The notes: a model not told the origin generated them from the letters alone. DNA of 64,000 bases from Brevibacterium jeotgali (GCF_900169175.1 NZ_FXZM01000001.1:310001-374000); one strand, 5' to 3'; counted from the stretch's first letter, positions 24,162 through 32,880 are shown. Numbers and translations are program-made.

Positions 24162-24199
24162 GAGGGGGCGGCGCCACCAGTCGGTGGCGCCGCCCCCTC
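24162..24199 (+). terminator. Strong terminator hairpin
   Basis: Seventeen perfect base pairs (from GAGGGGGCGG, 24162-24178, to CCGCCCCCTC, 24183-24199) with a 4-nt AGTC loop, after the secreted protein gene. It lacks a T tract, as usual in high-GC genomes. Confidence 0.85.
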
Positions 24200-24325
24200 C
24201 GTTCGCCTCGCACTGAGAATCGACCGTGACCATAAATGATCACAAGTTCCACTCACCTGAGCATTCGCATAACGTCGTCGCCATACGAGTCACCACCGCG
24301 CTGATTCTCTCTGAAAGGCCACTTC

Positions 24326-25402
24326 GTGAAGAAGCTCCTCCTCGCCCCAGCCGTCGCCGTCGCGATCACCGGATTCGGTGTCGCCCCGGCGTTCTCGGCA
24401 CCCGCTGGCACCTTCGCCGCGACGGCCACCGCTGAGGCACCCGCTCCGCAGCCCGACCCGGCACCGACATCGGACTCCAACGTCCTTGTGCAGCCCGAGG
24501 TCACCTCGGCCGATCTGCAGTCCACCGGCGTCGCCGTCATCGTTCAGAATGCACAGCCCGGTTCGTTCGCCATGGATAGCCTCACGGAGGATAGCCCCGA
24601 GCTCGGCGAGGTGGGCGAGAACGGCATCGCGTCCTGGGTCATCGTCTCCAACAGTGCACCCGAGCTGGGACCGGTCGACTTCACCGTCACCTACACGAAC
24701 GCCGACGGCGAAGAGACGACCGTCTCCACATCCTTCGAGGTCGTCGAGTCCTACTCCGGCGAGACCGAGGAGCCCACGGAGGAGCCGCCCGAGACGGCCG
24801 AGCCCACCGAGGATCCGACGGACGAGGCCACAGAGACGGCCGAGCCGACCCCCACGGACCAGCCCACGGAGACCGCGGAGCCCACCGCCACTCCGACCGA
24901 CGACGAGGACGACGCGGACGTGGAGTACGCGCTCCACGTCGATCCGCAGGAGATCAGCCCGGCCGACTTCGTCGACCAGGACAAGGGCGTCACGCTCACC
25001 GCCCAGGGCCTCGAAGCCGGCGAAGAGGCGGAGTTCTCCGTGGCAGCCGCGGGCAGCAACGTCGAATCCCTCACCGAAGTCGTCACTGCGGACGAGGACG
25101 GCGTCGCCCAGTGGAACGTCTACGGACTCGACGCCTCCAACCCCAGCGCATACCTGGGCGACTACGACGTCACCGCGACGAACGAGTCGGATGAGACGGT
25201 CTCCGGCTCCTTCACCGTCACCGACGCAGCCGGTGACGACAGCGAGGCCGGCGAAGACGACTCGGACAGCAGCGAAGACGAGGGCGGCTCGAACCTCCCC
25301 CGCACCGGTATGGAGCTCGGCGGACTGGCCGCCGGCGCAGCGCTCCTGACGATCGGCGGAGCGACCGTGCTGCTCAGCCGTCGCCGCGCAGCGACGGCCT
25401 GA
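24326..25402 (+). CDS. LPXTG-anchored surface protein
   Basis: A 358-residue cell-wall protein. The signal peptide is residues 1-25 or so. Two beta-sandwich-like regions flank a Thr/Pro/Glu stalk (about 145-195). The C-terminus has the sortase signal LPRTG (324-328), a hydrophobic segment GGLAAGAALLTIGGATVLL and a RRR stop-transfer, so a class A/E-type sortase should attach it to peptidoglycan; no sortase gene is in the window. GTG 24326 has GAAAGG 7 nt upstream. It follows another secreted protein, separated by a terminator, so it has its own promoter. Confidence 0.85.
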   Translation: MKKLLLAPAVAVAITGFGVAPAFSAPAGTFAATATAEAPAPQPDPAPTSDSNVLVQPEVTSADLQSTGVAVIVQNAQPGSFAMDSLTEDSPELGEVGENGIASWVIVSNSAPELGPVDFTVTYTNADGEETTVSTSFEVVESYSGETEEPTEEPPETAEPTEDPTDEATETAEPTPTDQPTETAEPTATPTDDEDDADVEYALHVDPQEISPADFVDQDKGVTLTAQGLEAGEEAEFSVAAAGSNVESLTEVVTADEDGVAQWNVYGLDASNPSAYLGDYDVTATNESDETVSGSFTVTDAAGDDSEAGEDDSDSSEDEGGSNLPRTGMELGGLAAGAALLTIGGATVLLSRRRAATA

Positions 25403-25435
25403 TTCGCCCCAGCGCACCTGCCGACCCGCTCGGCA

Positions 25436-25471
25436 CCCGAGGCCCCTGCACCACCGTGCAGGGGCCTCGGG
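25436..25471 (+). terminator. Terminator hairpin
   Basis: CCCGAGGCCCCTGCAC pairs perfectly (16 bp) with GTGCAGGGGCCTCGGG around a 4-nt loop, 34 nt after the LPXTG gene. Confidence 0.85.
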
Positions 25472-25585
25472 CCATTCCCCGTCGTGCACCGTATGTGGTC
25501 TGACATCTGCCATCCGGCGGCCGCGCTGCACGCGAGTGGCGAGTTCTTCCGGCGGAGTCCTCGCGCGCGCCGCGCCTTCGTTGCA

Positions 25586-25591
25586 TAGGGT
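25586..25591 (+). promoter_or_regulatory. Leaderless -10 box
   Basis: TAGGGT lies exactly 6 nt ahead of ATG 25598. Confidence 0.5.
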
Positions 25592-25597
25592 GGTGCC

Positions 25598-26362
25598 ATG
25601 ACCTTCGACGCGGACACGCTCACCACGGAACTCGACCTTCGCACGCTGGGCGAGCGGTTCTACCTCAAGACACTGGACCAGATCTCGCCCAAGGGCATGG
25701 TCGAACCGTCCCTGCTGCCCAACTGGACCCGCACCCACGTCGCGATGCACGTCGTCCACAACGCCGAGGGGTTCATGCGCCTCCTCGAGTGGGCGCGCAC
25801 CGGCGTGAAGACCCCCATGTACCCGTCGCGGGAAGAACGGGACCGGGAGATCGAGGAATCGGTCGCACACACCGGTGGGGAGGACGCCATCGCGATCGCG
25901 CACGAGGTCGTCGATGAACTGGACGAGGCCATCGCCGCGATGAGTGAAGAGGATTGGAAGGCCCACATCGTCTCCGGCCGGGGCGACGACATCATCGCCG
26001 CGGAGATCCCCTGGCTGCGGACCCGTGAGGTCTTCGTCCACGCGCTGGACCTGGGCATCGGTGCGACCTCACTCGACTTCCCTGCGTCGATCGTCGATAG
26101 ACTGTACGAGGACATCGCGCCGATCTGGGAGAAGAAGGGTGTGAGTGCGCACTACCGGCTGGAGCTCTCCGACCGGGACGAGGAGCGCATCATCCGCGCA
26201 GGCGACAGCACCGGTGAACCGATCATCGTCGCAGGCGAGTCCGCCGAAGTCCTGTCCTACCTCATGGGCCGCGGCTGGCCGCGCTCCACTGCCGACGACC
26301 GCCGCAAGGGTGTGCGCGGCGGGACCGCGAAAGACCTCCCGGCACCGCCGACCTGGCTCTGA
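25598..26362 (+). CDS. Mycothiol-dependent maleylpyruvate isomerase-family protein
   Basis: A 254-residue DinB-like protein matching the maleylpyruvate isomerase (MDMPI) family, which uses mycothiol and zinc in the gentisate pathway or other thiol transfers. The N-terminal four-helix domain carries the zinc ligands: the HVAMHVVHNAEG segment supplies His (His47/51/54) and REVFVHALDLG supplies Glu144 and His148, the spacing seen in the Corynebacterium enzyme. The C-terminal SCP2-like domain follows. No gentisate genes are close, so the real substrate is open. Presence of the fold implies a mycothiol-making host. It has no leader and ends in a duplicated segment. Confidence 0.8.
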   Translation: MTFDADTLTTELDLRTLGERFYLKTLDQISPKGMVEPSLLPNWTRTHVAMHVVHNAEGFMRLLEWARTGVKTPMYPSREERDREIEESVAHTGGEDAIAIAHEVVDELDEAIAAMSEEDWKAHIVSGRGDDIIAAEIPWLRTREVFVHALDLGIGATSLDFPASIVDRLYEDIAPIWEKKGVSAHYRLELSDRDEERIIRAGDSTGEPIIVAGESAEVLSYLMGRGWPRSTADDRRKGVRGGTAKDLPAPPTWL

Positions 26363-26376
26363 CTGACTGGCTCTGA
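26353..26376 (+). repeat. 10-bp direct repeat over a stop codon
   Basis: CTGGCTCTGA occurs at 26353-26362 (including the stop codon) and again at 26367-26376, period 14. Confidence 0.75.
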
Positions 26377-26430
26377 GATGCACTCCGGCCGGTGAGCGGC
26401 CGACCTGACCTGCTTCCGGGCCTACCAGCC

Positions 26431-26479
26431 GCCGGTCCGGGCAGGCTGAGCACGGCCGACCCACCCTGCCCGGACCGGC
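26431..26479. terminator. Bidirectional terminator after hspR
   Basis: GCCGGTCCGGGCAGG pairs perfectly over 15 bp with CCTGCCCGGACCGGC around a 19-nt loop, between convergent genes. Its first 12 bases recur in a hairpin after grpE. Confidence 0.8.
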
Positions 26480-26494
26480 CGCAGCTCCCAGCAG

Positions 26495-26947
26495 CTAGGC
26501 GCGGGCCGCCCCGCGACCATGCGGTCGGTACACGACCAGCGCGGAGCCCGGAGTGCGGCGGCGCGGACGCTCGCCGCGGAGGATCGAGAAGACGTCCCCG
26601 CCGCTTCCTGCGGCGAACACGCGTGACGAGGGCTCCTGCTCCGCCTCCAACCGCGTGACCTGCCCTTCCAGATCACGTGCCCGGGCGCGCACCCGTCTCA
26701 GATCGTCCTGCAGGTCGAGGATCTTGCGGATGCCGGCGAGGTTGATCCCGTCGTCCTGGCTCAGCTGCTGGATGAGCTGCAGCCGGGCGATGTCCTCAGC
26801 CGAATACCGCCGGCCTCGCCCCACTGTGCGCTCAGGGGTGACGAGCCCCAAGCGGTCGTACTGCCGCAGGGTCTGCGGGTGCATGCCCGCGAGCTCCGCG
26901 GCGACGGAGATCACGTAGACGGCTGCAGTGGCGGGAATGCGCATCAT
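26495..26947 (-). CDS. hspR: HspR heat-shock repressor (MerR family)
   Basis: A 150-residue MerR-type repressor. The winged HTH reads YVISVAAELAGMHPQTLRQYDRLGLVTPERT, which is nearly diagnostic of HspR; a coiled-coil dimer helix follows (about 75-110) and then a short variable tail. HspR binds inverted repeats (HAIR) ahead of dnaK and clpB with DnaK as co-repressor, so the last gene of the operon feeds back on the first. Its ATG lies 3 nt after the dnaJ stop; ATG 26944 is an equal alternative. Confidence 0.92.
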   Translation of the reverse strand: MMRIPATAAVYVISVAAELAGMHPQTLRQYDRLGLVTPERTVGRGRRYSAEDIARLQLIQQLSQDDGINLAGIRKILDLQDDLRRVRARARDLEGQVTRLEAEQEPSSRVFAAGSGGDVFSILRGERPRRRTPGSALVVYRPHGRGAARA

Positions 26948-26950
26948 GCA

Positions 26951-27988
26951 TCACGCCTTCCGAGCCCTGTCGTCCAGGCCCTCACGCGGGTCGATGCCGG
27001 CGGTGGCCTCGCGGTAGGCGGCGACCGCCTCCTGCGCCTCCTGGGGCAGATCCTTCGGCACCGCGATCTCCACGGTGACGAGCAGATCACCCGTAGCCTT
27101 CTTCGCCGCCACACCCTTGCCCCGCACCCGCAGCACGCGACCGGACGGGGTGCCCGCCGGGATCTTCACGCGCACCGGCTGACCGTCGAGCGTCGGCACG
27201 GAGACCTCTGCCCCCAAGGCGGCCTCGGCGAAGCTCACGGGGAGCTCCAGCCGCAGATTGTCGCCGTCGCGGGTGAAGAGGGGGTGCGGCTTCACGTTCA
27301 CGGTGAGGATCAGGTCGCCGGGCTCGCCGCCGTTCGGGCTGGACTTGCCCTTGCCCTTCAACCTCACCTTCTGCCCGTCCTTCACCCCCACGGGCGTGCG
27401 GACGGTCAGCGGTACGCCGCCGGGCAGCGTGAGCTTGACCGATGCGCCGCTGACGGCTTCGGTGAAGGACAGATTCGTGGACGCCGTGTAGTCGCCGCCC
27501 TTCGTGGGGCCGGTGGAGAATCCTCCGCCGTAGGGCGATCCGCCGTACGGGGATCCGCCTCCGCCGAAGCCTCCTCCGAACCCACCCAGCAGGTCCGACA
27601 GGTCGGGCGGGACATCACCGCCCGTGCGGTAGCGTGCGCCGCCGGCCGGCCCGCCACCGGTGTTGAAGAGACCGGAGAAGACGTCTTCGAAGCCGCCTCC
27701 GCCACCGCCGGATCCTCCGGAACCTGCACTGAACCGCGCACCGCGGCCCATCTGCCGGACCTGGTCGTACTGCTCTCGCGTGTCCGGGTCTGCCAGCACC
27801 TGCTGCGCCTGACCGACCTCCTTGAACTTCTCCTCGGCCTTCGCGTCACCGGGGTTCTGATCCGGGTGGTACTTCCGCGCGAGCTTCCGATACGCCTTCT
27901 TGATCTCAGCGTCCGTGGCGTCCGCGGAGACGCCGAGGGTCTTGTAGAAGTCCTTCTCGAACCAGTCGTTCTGAGGTCCTGTATTCAC
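26951..27988 (-). CDS. dnaJ: DnaJ-type co-chaperone without zinc fingers
   Basis: A 345-residue J-domain protein stimulating the DnaK ATPase. The J domain (9-75) has KYHPDQN, whose HPD triad is the DnaK contact. A Gly/Phe-rich linker (about 85-150) is followed by two beta-sandwich C-terminal domains ending near IPKD. The four CxxCxGxG zinc repeats are absent, so it is a type II protein, as in the actinobacterial dnaJ1/cbpA-like gene of this operon. GTG 27988 has AGGAGG 6 nt upstream. The grpE-dnaJ gap is unusually structured. Confidence 0.93.
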   Translation of the reverse strand: MNTGPQNDWFEKDFYKTLGVSADATDAEIKKAYRKLARKYHPDQNPGDAKAEEKFKEVGQAQQVLADPDTREQYDQVRQMGRGARFSAGSGGSGGGGGGFEDVFSGLFNTGGGPAGGARYRTGGDVPPDLSDLLGGFGGGFGGGGSPYGGSPYGGGFSTGPTKGGDYTASTNLSFTEAVSGASVKLTLPGGVPLTVRTPVGVKDGQKVRLKGKGKSSPNGGEPGDLILTVNVKPHPLFTRDGDNLRLELPVSFAEAALGAEVSVPTLDGQPVRVKIPAGTPSGRVLRVRGKGVAAKKATGDLLVTVEIAVPKDLPQEAQEAVAAYREATAGIDPREGLDDRARKA

Positions 27989-28024
27989 CTGGCACCTCCT
28001 TTCGTCTGCTGGGCGGCCACCGCA

Positions 28025-28103
28025 CCCGTCCCCACGACTGCGGGGACGGGACGGTCACCGTCCGGATGAAGCGCCCGGACCGGCTGGAGGGCCGGTCCGG
28101 GCG
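28025..28103 (-). terminator. Two hairpins between grpE and dnaJ
   Basis: CGCCCGGACCGGC/GCCGGTCCGGGCG (28072-28084/28091-28103, 13 bp, 6-nt loop) lies just after the grpE stop, and CCCGTCCCC/GGGGACGGG (28025-28033/28042-28050, 9 bp, 8-nt loop) follows. They could terminate or process the message so that dnaJ-hspR levels differ from dnaK-grpE. Confidence 0.7.
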
Positions 28104-28113
28104 ATGGACCGAA

Positions 28114-28872
28114 TCAGTCGGCCGGCTGCTGGACGCCCACGCGGGCCGCACGGATGACGCGGTCCCCGTAGCGGTATCCCGGCTGCATGACCATGAAGAT
28201 GGTCGGGCCGTCGACCTCGTCGCTCGGCTGCTGCATGAGCGCTTCGTGGAATGCGGGGTCGAACCCCTCCCCCACGTCGCCGTACTGGACGACTCCGGCC
28301 TTCGCGAGCGAGGCGAAGAGCTTCGTCACGTGGGCCTCGAAGGGTCCCGTGACGTCGCCGTTCTCCTCCGCCAGCCGCGCTTCGTCGAGCACGGGGATGA
28401 GTGCTTCGGCGAGCGCCACGACGCCGCTCTCCTTAGCCCTCTCCTGCTCCCGCGTCGCCCGCATCCGGTACGCCGCGTACTCCGCGTTGATGCGCTGCAG
28501 ATCCGCGAGTCGCTCTGCGGCGAGCTGCGCATCCGCAGACAGAGGCTCCTCCAGGGAAGCCCCGTCGATCGAGGAGGCGTCGTCGGGGATCTCGATCCCC
28601 AGGTCCGCTGCGTCGGCACCTGCGGCCTGCGCCGGATCGTCCGCCGGGAGGTCCGCCGCAGGAGCATCCCCGTCCGGGGCATCCGCGGCCGGGACCGGTT
28701 CCCCGGCCTGCTCACCTGTGCCGGCCGGGGCCTCGGCGTCGGTCGCATCCGTCTCAGGAGCCTGCTGGGCCTCTGGCCTCAGCTCGCCCGTCTCAGGATC
28801 GACGCGTCGCTTGTCGGTGAACGAGAAGCCCGGCTCGGTGTGCCCGTCCTGAGGACCCTCGTCAGCGGTCAC
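28114..28872 (-). CDS. grpE: GrpE nucleotide exchange factor
   Basis: Releases ADP from DnaK. The 252-residue protein has an acidic, Ala/Asp-rich disordered N-terminus (1-110), longer than usual, then the dimer helix [24 protein letters not shown] and the C-terminal beta domain with [10 protein letters not shown] and [17 protein letters not shown] core, ending in [20 protein letters not shown] 28872 overlaps the dnaK stop by 4 nt (GTGA), so it is translationally coupled. Confidence 0.95.
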   Translation of the reverse strand: MTADEGPQDGHTEPGFSFTDKRRVDPETGELRPEAQQAPETDATDAEAPAGTGEQAGEPVPAADAPDGDAPAADLPADDPAQAAGADAADLGIEIPDDASSIDGASLEEPLSADAQLAAERLADLQRINAEYAAYRMRATREQERAKESGVVALAEALIPVLDEARLAEENGDVTGPFEAHVTKLFASLAKAGVVQYGDVGEGFDPAFHEALMQQPSDEVDGPTIFMVMQPGYRYGDRVIRAARVGVQQPAD

Positions 28873-30731
28873 TTCTTCTCCTCGTCCTTGTCCTCGTCCA
28901 CGACCTCTGCATCGATGACCTCGTCCTCAGCGGCGTCCGCAGCCTCTTCGGCGCCCTCGGCACCGTCTGCGGCCTCGTCGGCCTGCTGGGAGTAGATCGC
29001 TTCGCCGATCTTCTGCTGGTTCTCGACCAGGCGGTCGTAGGCGGACTTCACTGCGTCCTCGTCCTCGCCCTTCAGGGCTTCCTTCAGCGCTTCGACGTCG
29101 GAGTTGATCTCCGTCTTCACGTCCTCCGGCAGCTTGTCCTCGTTCTCCGAGACGAGCTTCTCCGTCTGGTACGCGAGCGTCTCCGCGTTGTTGCGGGTGT
29201 CCTGCTCCTCGCGGCGCTTCTTGTCCTCCTCCGCGTGCTCTTCAGCCTCGCGGACCATGCGCTCGATGTCGTCCTTCTCCATTGCGGAGCCGCCCGTGAT
29301 GGTCATGGACTGGGCCTTGCCCGTGCCCTTGTCCGTCGCGGACACGTGCACGATGCCGTTCGCATCGATGTCGAAGGAGACCTCGACCTGCGGGACGCCG
29401 CGCGGCGCCGGCGCGATGCCGGTGAGCTCGAACGTGCCCAGCGCCTTGTTGTCGCGCGTGAACTCGCGCTCACCCTGGAAGACCTGGATGGACACCGACG
29501 GCTGGTTGTCCTCCGCCGTCGTGAAGGTCTCGCTGCGCTTCGTCGGGATCGGGGTGTTGCGCTCGATCAGCTTCGTCATGACGCCGCCCTTGGTCTCGAG
29601 GCCCAGCGACAGCGGGGTCACATCGATGAGGAGGACGTCCTTGCGCTCACCCTTCAGCACGCCCGCCTGCACAGCCGCGCCGACCGCCACGACCTCGTCC
29701 GGGTTCACGCCCTTGTTCGGCTCACGGCTCGCGAGCTTCTCGACGGCCTCGCTGACGGCCGGCATGCGGGTGGAACCACCGACGAGCACGACATGGTCGA
29801 TCTCTGACACGGTGACGCCCGCATCCTTGATGACCTGCTCGAACGGCTTCTTGGTGCGGTCGAGGAGGTCAGAGGTGAGGTCCTCGAACTTCGCCCGCGT
29901 GAGCCCCTCGTCCAGGTGGATCGGACCGTCCTGGCTCATCGACAGGTACTGCAGCGAGATGTTCGTGCTGGAGGCCGAGGACAGCTCCTTCTTCGCCTGC
30001 TCTGCAGCCTCCTTGAGGCGCTGGAGTGCCGTCGTGTCGTTGGAGAGGTCGACGCCGTCCTTGTCCTTGACCGTCTTGATGAGGTGGTCGACGATGCGCT
30101 GGTCCCAGTCGTCGCCGCCCAGCTTGTTGTCGCCGGAGGTCGCGCGCACCTGGATCGTGGAGAACTCGTCCTCGTCCTTGCCGACCTCCAGGAGGGACAC
30201 GTCGAACGTGCCGCCGCCCAGGTCGAAGACGAGGATCAGCTCATCTTCCTTGCCGCGCTCCAGACCGTAGGCCAGTGCCGCAGCGGTGGGCTCGTTGATG
30301 ATGCGCAGGACGTTGAGGCCCGCGATCTCACCGGCGTCCTTCGTCGCCTGGCGCTCCGCGTCGCCGTAGTAGGCGGGGACGGTGATGACGGCGTCGGTGA
30401 CGTCCTCGTTGAGGTAGTCCTCCGCGTCGTGCTTGAGCTTCTGGAGGATGCGCGCGGAGACCTCCGGCGCCGTCAGCGTCTTGCCGCCCAGCTCCGTGGT
30501 CCAGTCCGAGCCCATGTAGCGCTTGACCGACGCGACGGTGTTCTTCACATTCGTGACGGCCTGGCGCTTCGCGATATCGCCGATCAGCGAGTCGCCGTTC
30601 TTGTTGACTGCGACGACCGACGGGGTGGTGCGTGCGCCCTCTGCGTTCGCGATGACCTTGGGCTCGCCGCCTTCGAGGACCGCGACGACCGAGTTCGTGG
30701 TTCCGAGGTCGATACCGACTGCTCGTGCCAT
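28869..30731 (-). CDS. dnaK: Hsp70 chaperone DnaK
   Basis: A 620-residue Hsp70. The ATPase begins [18 protein letters not shown] and has [30 protein letters not shown] and [14 protein letters not shown]; the linker [11 protein letters not shown] precedes the beta-sandwich substrate domain; the lid ends in an acidic tail [12 protein letters not shown]. It is the first gene of dnaK-grpE-dnaJ-hspR. The upstream region contains a TTGACA box and an HAIR-like inverted repeat. Confidence 0.98.
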   Translation of the reverse strand: MARAVGIDLGTTNSVVAVLEGGEPKVIANAEGARTTPSVVAVNKNGDSLIGDIAKRQAVTNVKNTVASVKRYMGSDWTTELGGKTLTAPEVSARILQKLKHDAEDYLNEDVTDAVITVPAYYGDAERQATKDAGEIAGLNVLRIINEPTAAALAYGLERGKEDELILVFDLGGGTFDVSLLEVGKDEDEFSTIQVRATSGDNKLGGDDWDQRIVDHLIKTVKDKDGVDLSNDTTALQRLKEAAEQAKKELSSASSTNISLQYLSMSQDGPIHLDEGLTRAKFEDLTSDLLDRTKKPFEQVIKDAGVTVSEIDHVVLVGGSTRMPAVSEAVEKLASREPNKGVNPDEVVAVGAAVQAGVLKGERKDVLLIDVTPLSLGLETKGGVMTKLIERNTPIPTKRSETFTTAEDNQPSVSIQVFQGEREFTRDNKALGTFELTGIAPAPRGVPQVEVSFDIDANGIVHVSATDKGTGKAQSMTITGGSAMEKDDIERMVREAEEHAEEDKKRREEQDTRNNAETLAYQTEKLVSENEDKLPEDVKTEINSDVEALKEALKGEDEDAVKSAYDRLVENQQKIGEAIYSQQADEAADGAEGAEEAADAAEDEVIDAEVVDEDKDEEKK

Positions 30732-30761
30732 GTTTTCACTCTCCTTGCTGATGGAAGACTC

Positions 30762-30822
30762 TTTGAGCCGGGTCGGCTCAGGTTCTGTCGTAAGTCTTGC
30801 GAGTGGTCCGGGTCGATGTCAA
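30762..30822 (-). promoter_or_regulatory. dnaK promoter with HAIR-like repeat
   Basis: A perfect -35 box TTGACA lies at 30822-30817 (minus strand). Nearer the gene TTTGAGC-N7-GCTCAGG (30762-30782) contains the perfect inverted repeat TGAGCCG-GGT-CGGCTCA. It resembles the HspR site CTTGAGT-N7-ACTCAAG in spacing and the TTGAG/CTCA core but deviates at two positions per arm. The -10 box is not clear. Confidence 0.5.
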
Positions 30823-30983
30823 GCCGCACCTCACCAAACCTGCGCGTACTCGACTCAACCCTTATGGGTGGGGTGTTATTCCTCGGAGCTCGAGGATCTT
30901 CCGAGCTGTCCCGCTGACCCGTAGGCTGGCCCGAGGGCTCGTCACTGCGGACAGCCCGTACATCCGAGTTCGTGAGGACAGAC

Positions 30984-31325
30984 ATGCCCGATCTGAACGC
31001 ATTGGCCACAACCCACCTGGCGACGGCACGAGTCGATGAGAGAGGGCGCAGCGCTGAACTGGTCGTCCACGACGGAGAGCTGCGCCAGACGGTGATCGCG
31101 CTCGCCCGGGACACACGACTGCCCGAGCACAACTCTCCCCCCGCGGCAAGCATCCAGGTGCTCGCCGGTCGCATCCGAGTCGAGCTGGACACGCACGTCC
31201 AGGGCGAGCTCGGCGCTGGGGAGCTGTGGACGCTCACGCACGAACGCCATTCCGTCCTGGCGCTCGAAGACAGCGCGTTCCTGCTGACGACCGTCACGAG
31301 CGTCGGTCGGGAATCCTCCTCGTGA
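30984..31325 (+). CDS. Cupin-domain protein
   Basis: A 113-residue single-domain beta-barrel. It carries cupin motif 1 in degenerate form (LPEHNSPPAASIQVLAGRIRVEL, split by Pro-Pro) and the second motif around LGAGELWTLTHERHSVLALED, where His and Glu could bind a metal. Function unknown; small cupins often bind or shield stress ligands. GAGGA lies 5 nt before ATG 30984. It diverges from dnaK, with about 250 nt between. Confidence 0.7.
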   Translation: MPDLNALATTHLATARVDERGRSAELVVHDGELRQTVIALARDTRLPEHNSPPAASIQVLAGRIRVELDTHVQGELGAGELWTLTHERHSVLALEDSAFLLTTVTSVGRESSS

Positions 31326-31389
31326 CCCCGCGCTCCGGTCCCCACAGCGTCCTGCTTCGCGCCGACGCGGACGGCGTGGAGGAAGAGCA

Positions 31390-31848
31390 GTGATGAGGTG
31401 CGACATGGATACGACCGACGGAGTCCGCGAGCTGTACCTCCGGCTGCTGAGAGCGTGGAACGACAGGGACGCGCAGGCGATGGGCGACTGCTTCGCCACG
31501 GACGGCGCCATGATCGGCTTCGACGGCAGCATCGTCGACGGTCGCACGCGCGTCATCGAACACCTTGCGCCGATCTTCGCCGACCACCCGACCGCCTCGT
31601 ACGTCACGATCGTCCGGTCCGTCCGCTCTGTCGGCGACACCGCCATCCTGCTCGCCGATGCTGGGATGCGTCGGCCGGGTGCAGACGCGATCATTCCTGA
31701 GGCGAACGCCCGTCAGACCATCGTCGCCACCCGCAGCGGGGATGCGTGGAGCATCGACCTCTTCCAGAACACGCCGGCCGCGCTCCATGGCGACGAGGAC
31801 GGACGCACCGCACTGACAGCGGAGCTGGCTGTCGCACACGCGCCGTGA
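31390..31848 (+). CDS. SnoaL/NTF2-like (SgcJ/EcaC family) protein
   Basis: A 152-residue NTF2-fold protein. The first helix and strand (VRELYLRLLRAWNDRDAQAMGDCFATDGAMIGFDGSIVDGR) match the SgcJ/EcaC family annotated as oxidoreductase-like but lacking a known activity. It ends WSIDLFQNTPAALHG, also typical. GGAGGA (31378-31383) gives spacing of 6 nt to GTG 31390 or 9 nt to ATG 31393; ATG 31405 has GAGG 6 nt upstream. Close spacing to the cupin gene suggests co-transcription. Confidence 0.75.
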   Translation: MMRCDMDTTDGVRELYLRLLRAWNDRDAQAMGDCFATDGAMIGFDGSIVDGRTRVIEHLAPIFADHPTASYVTIVRSVRSVGDTAILLADAGMRRPGADAIIPEANARQTIVATRSGDAWSIDLFQNTPAALHGDEDGRTALTAELAVAHAP

Positions 31849-31951
31849 TGACCCCGCAGTGATGCGCCCCGCCGCACGGCGACGGCGCGCCCTCGCGAAC
31901 GCAGAGTGCGACTGACGCCAGCCGGTCGCGTCGCCCCCGGCCGAGTCCGCG

Positions 31952-32052
31952 TCAGCCGCGGGCTCAGCCGCGGGCTCAGCCGCGGGCTCAGCTGGTGGAC
32001 TCAGCTGGTGGACTCAGCCGGCGGGCTCAGCCGGCGGGCTCAGCCGGCCGCG
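31952..32052. repeat. 12/13-bp tandem repeat array over a stop codon
   Basis: Eight TCAGC-starting units in a row: three 12-mers TCAGCCGCGGGC, two 13-mers TCAGCTGGTGGAC, two 13-mers TCAGCCGGCGGGC and a partial TCAGCCGGCCGCG. TCA, the minus-strand stop codon of the DUF1801 gene (32040-32042), is repeated at 32027, 32014, 32001, 31988, 31976, 31964 and 31952. The array looks like a variable-number repeat. Confidence 0.9.
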
Positions 32053-32492
32053 CGCCGGACGAGGTCGCGCAGTCGCTCCTCGACCTCGTCGTTCATCCCC
32101 AGCACCGCGAACGCGGTCGGCCAGAGGATCCCGTCGTCCAGGAGTGCGTCCTCATTGAAGCCGATAGACGCATAGCGCTCGTCGAACTTCGAAGCAGGCG
32201 TGAAGAAGACGACGACCTTGCCGTCACGCGCGTAGGACGGGAAGCCGTACCAGGTCTTCGGATCCAGGTGCGGCGCCTCCTCCGCGACGATCGTGTGGAG
32301 TCGATCCCCGATCTCGCGGTCCGTCCCCTCGAGCTTCGCGAGAGCATCCGCACAGGCCTTGGCCTCCCGCTTCTTCTTCGCCGTCCCGCTGCCGCCCGCT
32401 CCTTCCGCTCGCAGCTCCGCGGCGCGCTCCTTCATGGCGGCGAGCTCCGCCTCGCTGAAGCCGCCCTTCTGCGCGTTCTTCTTCCCGACCAT
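32040..32492 (-). CDS. DUF1801 family protein
   Basis: A 150-residue protein. The first 60 residues are a charged Lys/Ala/Glu helix, and residues 65-150 match the DUF1801 (YdhG-like) fold: TWYGFPSYARDGKVVVFFTPASKFDERYASIGFNEDALLDDGILWPTAFAV. Its biochemical role is unknown; some relatives are called iron chaperones on weak grounds. The start region has TCGTCT but also GAAGGAG 6 nt before ATG 32492. The stop sits in a tandem repeat. A 22-codon reading frame ends with TGATG at its start. Confidence 0.8.
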   Translation of the reverse strand: MVGKKNAQKGGFSEAELAAMKERAAELRAEGAGGSGTAKKKREAKACADALAKLEGTDREIGDRLHTIVAEEAPHLDPKTWYGFPSYARDGKVVVFFTPASKFDERYASIGFNEDALLDDGILWPTAFAVLGMNDEVEERLRDLVRRAAG

Positions 32493-32540
32493 CAGTCGTT
32501 CTCCTTCGTCTCGTGGATGCGGATGAGGCTGCCGGACCGG

Positions 32541-32711
32541 TCACGAACCGCCGCAATCACGGATCCCGTCGTCCTGTTCGACCGGCTCCTGCACAGTGTC
32601 CCCGACGACCGCCCCGATCGCAGCGAGCGCTGCATCGAGAGCAGGCGTCGCGAGGTTCACTCCGAAGCGTGAGCCCTTCGCGATGATCGTCAGCCGCGTC
32701 GCCGTCCTCAC
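32541..32711 (-). CDS. Possible small protein, doubtful
   Basis: A 56-codon frame from GTG 32711 with good high-GC codon choice in its third positions (more G/C than the other frames) and protein-like text such as LTIIAKGSRFGVNLATPALDAALAAIGAVVGDTVQ. No ribosome binding site or homologue is recognised. It could be a remnant: in another frame a 22-codon piece ending RSGSLIRIHETKEND runs into the DUF1801 start. It may be a broken gene or chance. Confidence 0.25.
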   Translation of the reverse strand: MRTATRLTIIAKGSRFGVNLATPALDAALAAIGAVVGDTVQEPVEQDDGIRDCGGS

Positions 32712-32866
32712 CGTCGGTCAGGACGGCGACCACCGTCGGCGGGAACGCCACCATCCCCGGACCTTCGGTCGACATGGCACCCTCGGTCGACATGGCACGA
32801 TCCTTCCACCTGGTCGCCCGCGCCGCGACCCCCTCTTGCGCCGCGCTCACCGCTGTGGTTGATTAC

Positions 32867-32880
32867 AGGGACCGGTCCCT
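32867..32880. promoter_or_regulatory. Palindrome before the LysR gene
   Basis: AGGGACCGGTCCCT is a perfect 14-bp palindrome 20 nt ahead of GTG 32900, after a GATTAC sequence. LysR proteins often bind palindromes at their own promoters. Confidence 0.4.

Noticed and set aside
31952-32052. CRISPR-like array
   Set aside because: Units are 12-13 bp without spacers; a tandem repeat.
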